Source: DASPJR01 sp035628505 (GTDB lineage: Bacteria; Planctomycetota; SZUA-567; H5-PLA8). Taken from it: 64,000 bases of DNA. The notes under the pieces were generated by a model that searched no databases, was not told the origin of the DNA, and saw only the letters and a list, made by a program, of their open reading frames with translations. The stretch spans positions 66,855-130,854 of the forward strand of contig DASPJR010000038.1 of NCBI GenBank assembly GCA_035628505.1, given 5' to 3'. Positions 57,985 to 64,000 of the stretch are shown in pieces; positions within the stretch are counted from its first letter, which is position 1, and every line of letters starts with the position of its first letter. The translations under genes and the position numbers were made by a program.

Positions 57985-60165
57985 TCATCGACGCATGTCG
58001 ATGCTCGCGCCTTTAAAGAAATACTCCTTTACGGTCGTGTATTTCTTCATCTCCGCATCCAGCAGCGGAATGTCTTCAGCATCGTCCGGCTTGCACATCT
58101 CCTTGCACTTTTCGAGCACATCCAAACTCAATTCGGCCTGCTTGGACAGGGCGGCCCAGGTCGAGCGGTCTGAATTCATCTGCGCGCGCACCGCTTCGAG
58201 TTTCTTGATTGCATCGGCACGGGTCGTTTCGCGCTCCTTGATTTTTGCGTACCACTTCTTCCAGTCATCCGCCGACCAATTGGCGCGCTGCGCGCGGCGG
58301 CGTTCCTGGCCATTCAACGACAGGAGTATCAGCGCCTGCTTGATTGCATTTTCGGCGGCGGGGTTGGCGTCGAGCAGTCCGATGACCATGCCGATGGAGG
58401 CCAGGTCCTTGCCGCCCACGCGCTTGCCCAGCGCCGTGATATAGGCTTCCTGCGTCTTGCCTTCGATACCCTTCTGGAACGCGCCGAGGATCACGGCTTT
58501 CGACTCGGGATCCCGCAGTACGCCGAGCGTTTCCGCGTTGGCGATACGCACGGCTTCATCCGGATCGGTGACCAGCGCGCTGAGCTGGCTGGCGGAGCCT
58601 TTGATGCCTGTGTTCGGGATGGCTTTCACGGCCAGCACGCGGATTTCTGCGACCTTGTCGCTCAACGCGGTCGTGATGCCTTCTGCCGCCTTCGAATCGC
58701 CGGTGCGTCCGCCGAGCGCCTCGACGATTTCCTTGCGCACGTCATCACGCGGATGCTTGACCAGCGGCAGCAGCAGCTCACTCTTTGTTTCGGTGCGGAT
58801 GCGGCCGAACGAACGCTTCGCTTCAGTGGCCAGTTCCTTATCGTCACCGACCATCGTTTCGAGCAGCTCGCCCGCGACGTCCGGCAGCGCCGTGGCCACG
58901 AAGCCCCGCTGCGCCTTCGAACGCAGTTCGCCTTTCTCGGCCTTGGCGATCGCCAGCAGCGCTTTGCTGACACCTGGAACGATCAGGCTGGAGAGCGCCT
59001 CGACCGCCGCGCCGCGGACCTCCGGCTTGAGTTCCTTGTTTTCAGCCGCATTCAGCAGCGCTTTGGCCATCAGCTGCGCCGCTTCCAGGTCGGCCTTGGG
59101 AAGATTGGCGGGCGCTTTGTCTGCCAGCGGCTTGGCAATCGCTTTCAGCGCGCTGACGTACGCTGCCTTGCCGGCGGCGTCGGCCGCGCCCATCTCATCG
59201 GAAATCGTTTTCAGCGCATAGTCGCGTCCGGTGGGATGTGTGCCGACCAACTCGAGCCCGTAAATCGATGCTTCGCGCAGCTCCGGATTCGACGGGCTCA
59301 GGCGCTGCGCAAAAATCATATGCACGCTGCCGATGCCCGCGCTTGTGGCGTTGTAAGCTTCAAACAGCGCCTCAGCGGCGTTCTTGCGCGCCTCCAGGCT
59401 GCTGCCTTCATCCAGGTTTTTGAGATGCCAGGCTTTCATCGCCGGGCCGTACCCGACGACCGCCGCCAGCATTACCAGCGCGCCGACGCTGAGCAGCACG
59501 ATGTTCTTTTTCGAGAGCAGCGGCTTGCCGGGCGCCGATGAGCGCATCGATTTACGGCCAGAGCGCCGCGTGTCATCCTCTGCGTCGACTTTCACCGCGC
59601 GGCGCGAATTACCCGAGCGCGAGGCGTCTTTCAGGCGCTGACTGCCGCGCGTGGAAATCTTCGAGCGCGACGTGGTCTTCTCTTCAACTTCTTCCTCTTC
59701 AGTTTCTTCTTCGTCCGCGACCGTTTCGGTCAGGTCTTCTTCAACAGTCTCTGCATCGGGGTCGGGTGTTTTTATCCAGTCTGAGCCGGACGTGGCCGCT
59801 TTTTTGACGGGGTTGATGTTCGTGCGCGAGCTGGCCTTCTCGCGAGCCGCCTCCATGCGGGCTGACTCGGTCTTCTTCTGGATCTCACGGAGTTTCTTTT
59901 TCGGGTCTTCGTCCTTGTCGGAATACAGCGTGTCTTCGGAGAGCAGCCCGTCGTCGCCGGGCAGCGGCACTTTTGTTTTCAGCACCGGCACGTCGCCGTC
60001 TTCGAAAATGGGCTCGTCGGAGACAACTGCTTCCTCCTCGGCCGCTTCTTCGGTCTGGACCTCCTGGCGCTTGGAGACCGGTTTCATCCGGTTCGAAGCG
60101 GGGCGGGTGCCGGGTTTGGCTGGGCCGGGCAGGCGCCGCGAAAGTTTTTTAGGTGCGTCAGACAA
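57985..60165 (-). CDS. Membrane protein with long charged N-terminus and HEAT-repeat C-terminus
   Basis: The 726-residue protein has a 220-residue acidic/basic low-complexity N-terminus (DEEETEEEEVEEKTTSRSK and similar). One membrane segment near residue 230 (NIVLLSVGALVMLAAVVGYG) is followed by about 430 residues of HEAT repeats (for example HPRDDVRKEIVEALGGRTGD, DPDEAVRIANAETLGVLRDP). NWSADDWKKWYAKIKE near 630 repeats the W-W-tail motif. The start ATG at 60165 has no strong site. A scaffold spanning the cytoplasmic membrane is likely, role unknown. Confidence 0.82.
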   Translation of the reverse strand: MSDAPKKLSRRLPGPAKPGTRPASNRMKPVSKRQEVQTEEAAEEEAVVSDEPIFEDGDVPVLKTKVPLPGDDGLLSEDTLYSDKDEDPKKKLREIQKKTESARMEAAREKASSRTNINPVKKAATSGSDWIKTPDPDAETVEEDLTETVADEEETEEEEVEEKTTSRSKISTRGSQRLKDASRSGNSRRAVKVDAEDDTRRSGRKSMRSSAPGKPLLSKKNIVLLSVGALVMLAAVVGYGPAMKAWHLKNLDEGSSLEARKNAAEALFEAYNATSAGIGSVHMIFAQRLSPSNPELREASIYGLELVGTHPTGRDYALKTISDEMGAADAAGKAAYVSALKAIAKPLADKAPANLPKADLEAAQLMAKALLNAAENKELKPEVRGAAVEALSSLIVPGVSKALLAIAKAEKGELRSKAQRGFVATALPDVAGELLETMVGDDKELATEAKRSFGRIRTETKSELLLPLVKHPRDDVRKEIVEALGGRTGDSKAAEGITTALSDKVAEIRVLAVKAIPNTGIKGSASQLSALVTDPDEAVRIANAETLGVLRDPESKAVILGAFQKGIEGKTQEAYITALGKRVGGKDLASIGMVIGLLDANPAAENAIKQALILLSLNGQERRRAQRANWSADDWKKWYAKIKERETTRADAIKKLEAVRAQMNSDRSTWAALSKQAELSLDVLEKCKEMCKPDDAEDIPLLDAEMKKYTTVKEYFFKGASIDMRR

Positions 60166-60234
60166 GCTGAGTCCCCCCGATGAAGAGTGCCAGAAAGCTT
60201 AGCTTATTTCACAAAACCCGTCGAGACGGAAGTT

Positions 60235-60320
60235 GCCTTTCCTTCTCCCCTCAGATGTGGCGCGAACTTCAGTTCGCGAAAACGTGCGAACTAAAGTTCG
60301 CACCACAACCGGAGGTGAGT
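60235..60320. repeat. Palindromic GCGAACT-type dispersed repeat
   Basis: Two palindromes lie side by side: GCGAACTTCAGTTCGC (about 60261-60276) and GTGCGAACTAAAGTTCGCAC (about 60283-60302), flanked by CCTTCTCCCCTC and CCGGAGGTGAG remnants of the 16525 class. An additional perfect palindrome TGTAAAATTTTACA lies at about 60402-60415. The 335 bases 60166-60500 hold no gene. Confidence 0.65.
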
Positions 60321-60527
60321 GGGAATGCTCCCAGATTTAATGTCGCAAAGCGGGCTCTTGTGACAAACTAAGGAGGGCAAAAAGGTTGTGCACGCACATC
60401 ATGTAAAATTTTACAACCGTTGCCTTTGAAGCAGGTTTTACTAGACTGAACCGTCAGTTAACGGCGTGAAGCAGTCACCGGTCTGAGCTGTCTTATACTG
60501 GTGAAGTGTTTTCTATTTCCGAGCGGA

Positions 60528-63500
60528 ATGGTCCGTATGTCGCGCGACGCACGCAACAGGGCGTTGTGGATCGGTGTCTGCGTGACGCTCGGCGCAGCCG
60601 TGTACTTCCTGCTTCAGCGCCATTCCTCTGCGCCGCCGAACAAAACGATTTCAGAAAAACCCGCTCCTGCAACGCCGCCGCCACTTGCGCGAATTCCGGC
60701 AGAAGCGCGCCGCGACGCTGCTTACTGGCCGCAGCAAGCTGCGCCTGTCGTACTGCGATCTCGTTCGCTGATGCCTTCGACGGATCTGCCCGCCGAAATC
60801 ATTCCTGATGAGCCCACCGACTGGGTCGTACAGTTCGGCGGACCGCTCGATGCGCCGGACCGCGCCGCTCTGGCGGCGCTCGGCATTGAGCTGAACATGC
60901 CGACGGTCGCGTGCGCCTTTCACGCGCGGGCAACGTTCAGAAAGTTGCAGGCCGCGCGGGATGCTTTTGTGCCGCGCATTCTTGGCTGGGTGCGTTGCGA
61001 ACCGGCGGACCGGCTTCTTCCGGAATTACTTTCCGATGAGCGACCCGCGTATGCCATGGAAGACAACGGCATGCTCAAGCGGCGCCTGGAGCTTTATCCG
61101 CATGCTGATGTGAAATCACTTGCTACAGCCGTGCAAGCGCTCGGCGGACGCGTGCTGAACGTGGAGCGTGCGGCGAACGTTGCTGGAGTGACAACCGCTG
61201 TCGAAGTCAGCGGCCCGCCCGCTCGCGAGTTTTCGCTGAAGCTGGCAGCCATTGGCGGCGTTTACGCGGTGGGATTGCCGCGTCCTCAGAAGCGCGTATG
61301 CAACGAAGAGTCCGCCAATGCATCGAACGTTCCGGAGATGCTGGCCGCACCTTATAATCTGACCGGTTCAGGCGTGACCGTGCTGGTGCGCGACCAGGCA
61401 GCGATTTTTAATCACCCTGATTACAGTCCGCGGCTGACGCTGGGGCCCGATGTCGTCTCTGAAATTCCCGCGCAGCATTCGACGCATGTGGCCGGAACAA
61501 TAGGCGGAACCGGACTGGCTGATGTCTCAGCTCTGGCGCGCGGAATGGCACGCAGCTGCACGCTGGTTTCGTTCGACCTCGCCGGCGACGACGTGAATGA
61601 GCCGCTGCAGGCCAAGAACAGTTTCTCGGCGATTATCTCCAATCATTCATATGGCTTCGTGATCGGCTGGGACAACGGCGTCTTCAACAACAACCAGGCC
61701 GATTTCGGATCGTACTCGAGCTTCTCGCGCAACTGGGACGCGCTGGTCCGAACCGAGAGTGTCGTGCTGATCAAGGCAGTTGGCAACGACCGCAACGACA
61801 CTGGACCGGGCAACCCGCACGACGGAACACTGGGCACGGACGGCGAGTACTACGACACCGCCGACTCCTCTTCGACGGCCAAGAATATCCTGACTGTCGG
61901 CGCTGTGCAGGATGGCATTCAGGCGGGCGTGCCGGTCGGCTCGACCGTCGTTCTGCCCGGCTCATCCAGCGGCCCGACAAACGACGGCCGTGTGCGACCG
62001 GAGATTCTTGCCAACGGCGACAATGTGAATTCATGCAACAATGACGCCACGCCAGGCAGCGAGTACGCGCGGCTCTCAGGAACATCCATGGCGTGCGCGG
62101 TTGTGACCGGCGCAACGGCGCTCTTCATGGAACAGTACAAGAAGCGTTTTTCGAGCGTTGCCAATGCGCCGGCGCATTACCTGCGTGCTGTGTATGCTCA
62201 GACAGCTACCGACATGGGCCGCCCCGGTCCGGATTATCTGCACGGCTTCGGCATGCTGGATGTCAAAAACGCGATCAACCTCTTCGATGCCGACAGCGCG
62301 ACTCCGGGCAGAATTATCAGCGCCACGCTCGACGCCCAGTCTCCCGAACGTTTTTATGTGATCAACAGCGACGGCGTCAGCCCGATCAAGGCAACCCTCT
62401 GCTGGACCGACGAGCCTGGCGACATCCTGGCGGCACGCTCGATCGTTAACGATCTGGACCTGCGTCTGATCCGCGCATCGGATCAGACGATTTTCTTCCC
62501 TTTCGTGCTGAACGCAGGCGCGCCGCATTTGAATGCAACAACGGGCACTAACACGGTGGACACGATCGAGCAGATCCTGCTGCAGGCGCCGCCGGCCGGC
62601 GAGTACCTGCTCTCGGTGCGCGGAACCACGCTGGCCTCGCCGGTGAACTTCACTCTCGCCAGTACACACGTGGGATCAGAAAACCTTGCGCCCGTCGCGC
62701 GGATCACCTCCAGCAACACGTCGGGCATGCCGCCATTCCCGGTCACGTTCGATGCATCGGCCTCGAGCGATCCGGACGGCTCGATCAGCCGCTATATCTG
62801 GGATTTCGGCGACGGCACGACGGCCGAAGGCGCGCAGGTTCAGCACACGTTTGACGTGGGAAGCTTCCGAGCCACGTTGAAAGTCGTCGACGACCGTGGC
62901 GGCTCGGCGACCAGTTCAGTGATTATCGCCGTGGATAACAAACCGCCCGTGGCGGTGCTCTCCATCAGCCCCAGCGTCGGCATCGCGCCGCTCAGCAGCA
63001 GCCTCAGCTCGTTCGGCTCGTACGACCTCGACGGCCTGATCACCAGTTTCCGCTGGGACCTGGGCGATGGGACCATCGCCACGACGCCGCTGGTCTCCAA
63101 GACATACACGGCGCCGGGACTCTACTTCGTGACACTCACGATTACCGACAGCGGCAACGCCACGGCCACGCGCACGGCAACGGTGCTCGCCGGGCAGACG
63201 CTTCCGGTGAAGAGCAGTAAATTCTCGCTCAACTTCGCCAAGCTCTCGCTCGATCGCTTCTCACTTTCGTCCCGGTCGGTTCCCGTGCCTGCGACAATGC
63301 AGACTGCCGGTCTGACCGGCTCGCTGCGTGTGGGCACGTCGGATTTCTTCTTTCAGCTCGACGAAAAGGGCAAATTCACCTCGCCGCAGATGTCGGTGCG
63401 CTTCACACCCTCGCGCGCGTCGCTCACGATTAATCTGAAGAATGTCAACCTGGTTACGGCGCTGGCGAAGACCGGCGCAATTAATACGGACATCAGCGGC

Positions 63501-63629
63501 GTGATCATCACGGTACCGTACGCGATCACTTTCAGCGACGGCACGTCGCTGGGCTCGACCGGCCTGCCGTACGTCTATAAAGCCACGCAAGGAAAGAGCG
63601 GCAAAGGCAGCCTCTACGTTCCGAAGTAA
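60528..63629 (+). CDS. Secreted subtilisin-like (S8) protease with two PKD domains and a GKSG-ending C-terminal module
   Basis: I took ATG 60528; GTG 60501 and ATG 60537 are alternatives. A membrane segment (LWIGVCVTLGAAVYFLL) is followed by a pro-region of about 230 residues. Catalytic residues are present but in unusual context: Asp in VTVLVRDQAAIFNHPDY near 285 (usually V-x-D-T-G), His in QHSTHVAGTIGGTG near 315 (HSTH for HGTH) and Ser in LSGTSMACAVVTGA near 515. A jelly-roll-like P domain follows, then two PKD domains (YIWDFGDGTTAEGA, FRWDLGDGTIATTP) and a 140-residue beta-rich module ending YKATQGKSGKGSLYVPK. It resembles the C-terminus of the protein at 30265. Cell-surface or secreted endopeptidase. 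Confidence 0.88.
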   Translation: MVRMSRDARNRALWIGVCVTLGAAVYFLLQRHSSAPPNKTISEKPAPATPPPLARIPAEARRDAAYWPQQAAPVVLRSRSLMPSTDLPAEIIPDEPTDWVVQFGGPLDAPDRAALAALGIELNMPTVACAFHARATFRKLQAARDAFVPRILGWVRCEPADRLLPELLSDERPAYAMEDNGMLKRRLELYPHADVKSLATAVQALGGRVLNVERAANVAGVTTAVEVSGPPAREFSLKLAAIGGVYAVGLPRPQKRVCNEESANASNVPEMLAAPYNLTGSGVTVLVRDQAAIFNHPDYSPRLTLGPDVVSEIPAQHSTHVAGTIGGTGLADVSALARGMARSCTLVSFDLAGDDVNEPLQAKNSFSAIISNHSYGFVIGWDNGVFNNNQADFGSYSSFSRNWDALVRTESVVLIKAVGNDRNDTGPGNPHDGTLGTDGEYYDTADSSSTAKNILTVGAVQDGIQAGVPVGSTVVLPGSSSGPTNDGRVRPEILANGDNVNSCNNDATPGSEYARLSGTSMACAVVTGATALFMEQYKKRFSSVANAPAHYLRAVYAQTATDMGRPGPDYLHGFGMLDVKNAINLFDADSATPGRIISATLDAQSPERFYVINSDGVSPIKATLCWTDEPGDILAARSIVNDLDLRLIRASDQTIFFPFVLNAGAPHLNATTGTNTVDTIEQILLQAPPAGEYLLSVRGTTLASPVNFTLASTHVGSENLAPVARITSSNTSGMPPFPVTFDASASSDPDGSISRYIWDFGDGTTAEGAQVQHTFDVGSFRATLKVVDDRGGSATSSVIIAVDNKPPVAVLSISPSVGIAPLSSSLSSFGSYDLDGLITSFRWDLGDGTIATTPLVSKTYTAPGLYFVTLTITDSGNATATRTATVLAGQTLPVKSSKFSLNFAKLSLDRFSLSSRSVPVPATMQTAGLTGSLRVGTSDFFFQLDEKGKFTSPQMSVRFTPSRASLTINLKNVNLVTALAKTGAINTDISGVIITVPYAITFSDGTSLGSTGLPYVYKATQGKSGKGSLYVPK

Positions 63630-63631
63630 GA

Positions 63632-63741
63632 CTCAGGGTCCAGGGTTCAGGGGATAGGGTCCAGGGTAACGCGTTTTAGGCTTCGAAATTCCGAGTTCTA
63701 CCCTTATACCCTAGACCCTGAACCCTAGCCCCTGAACCCTG
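63632..63741. repeat. Inverted CCAGGGTTCAGGG-type repeat pair
   Basis: Left arm 63632-63668 (CTCAGGGTCCAGGGTTCAGG and on) and right arm about 63705-63741, read on the other strand (CTCAGGGTTCAGGGGCTAGG), bracket about 36 bases. The same CCCTGAACCCT unit appears in tandem at 14883-14943. No gene in between. Confidence 0.75.
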
Positions 63742-63750
63742 AGGAAGCCC

Positions 63751-64000
63751 GTGAACGTCAACGCTTTTCGCGACCTGTACCCGTTTGAATCCAACTATCT
63801 CTCCTACGCCCACGGCAAACTGCGCCTCCATTATCTGGATGAGGGCCCGCGCACGCACGGCAAAGCTGTGGTCATGTTGCACGGCAATCCCACCTGGAGT
63901 TTCTATTACCGCAATCTTGTTCTGGCGCTGCGCGATAAGTACCGCTGCGTCGTGCCCGATCACATGGGCTGCGGGCTGAGCGACAAGCCGCAGGAGTACG
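63751..64000 (+). CDS. Alpha/beta hydrolase, OleB/haloalkane-dehalogenase-like, N-terminal part
   Basis: The GTG at 63751 has GAGGAAG 3 bases before it; the frame runs open off the right edge (83 codons). It reads YPFESNYLSYAHGKLRLHYLDEG, VVMLHGNPTWSFYYRN near residue 42 and PDHMGCGLSDKP near 69, where the first Asp would be the nucleophile. HGNPTWS with DH-GCGLSDKP matches OleB of long-chain olefin biosynthesis (beta-lactone decarboxylase) more than haloalkane dehalogenases. The partner oleACD genes would lie beyond the window, so the pathway is a guess. Confidence 0.78.
   Translation, partial: MNVNAFRDLYPFESNYLSYAHGKLRLHYLDEGPRTHGKAVVMLHGNPTWSFYYRNLVLALRDKYRCVVPDHMGCGLSDKPQEY

Noticed and set aside
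60402..60415. TGTAAAATTTTACA palindrome as an operator of the protease gene
   Set aside because: A perfect 14-base palindrome but with no clear promoter boxes around it and no second copy of the same form; too little to claim.

Overview
This is a GC-rich bacterial chromosome segment that most resembles the PVC superphylum (Planctomycetes, Verrucomicrobia and relatives). The evidence is gene content: a secreted PVC-type membrane-bound dehydrogenase domain protein cut by the left edge, a DUF1080 (3-keto-disaccharide hydrolase-like) protein, a Tat-exported Gfo/Idh/MocA oxidoreductase, a GxxExxY protein, a 23S-IVP-like four-helix-bundle protein, several HEAT proteins with W-x-x-W-W tails, a DUF4832 protein, and many low-complexity dispersed repeats between genes. 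I cannot assign a genus. I saw no rRNA, tRNA or CRISPR array.

Layout. 1-5.0 kb: PVC dehydrogenase, two unknown membrane proteins, Gfo/Idh/MocA. 5.2-7.1 kb: the most interesting locus, a promoter, an aromatic-rich 24-residue leader peptide, a four-segment transcription attenuator and a class I DAHP synthase, with a GxxExxY cassette bounded by inverted repeats lodged between attenuator and structural gene. 7.3-14.7 kb: trmB, a halogenase-like flavoprotein with a chorismate-lyase-like partner, DUF1080, a STAS protein with an insertion, small unknowns and a Ste24-like M48 protease. 14.6-19.3 kb: repeat-rich stretch, an XRE-tailed initiator-like protein, rarA and a glycosyltransferase. 19.5-24.7 kb: a secreted unknown, rlmN and three tandem prepilins with a possible sigma-54 promoter. 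24.9-30.1 kb: MshEN-like protein, queG, HEAT protein, STAS antagonist and an atypical P1B-ATPase. 30.2-36.8 kb: secreted DUF4394/Calx-beta protein, HExxH metallopeptidase, zinc-ribbon membrane protein and DUF4832 protein. 37-45.5 kb: a translationally coupled KaiC-like/hybrid kinase pair, PHP phosphatase, HipA-like kinase, CvpA-like protein and two aldo/keto reductases. 45.5-56.7 kb: a minus-strand oligopeptide transporter cluster with two binding proteins and two permease pairs but one ATPase pair, interrupted by a four-helix-bundle cassette. 56.7-64 kb: RidA, HEAT proteins, a subtilisin-like protease with PKD domains, and the start of an OleB-like hydrolase.

How it works together. The attenuator would couple aromatic amino acid supply to the first step of the shikimate pathway: ribosome stalling at Tyr/Phe/Trp codons frees a segment that can block the terminator. 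Chorismate made through that pathway is the presumed substrate of the UbiC-like protein farther on. The two cassettes (GxxExxY and four-helix bundle) look like the same kind of event: a small ORF bounded by degenerate inverted repeats, placed inside an operon and oriented with it. Two secreted proteins 30 kb apart share a C-terminal module ending in a GKSG signature, suggesting a common surface-display or export role.
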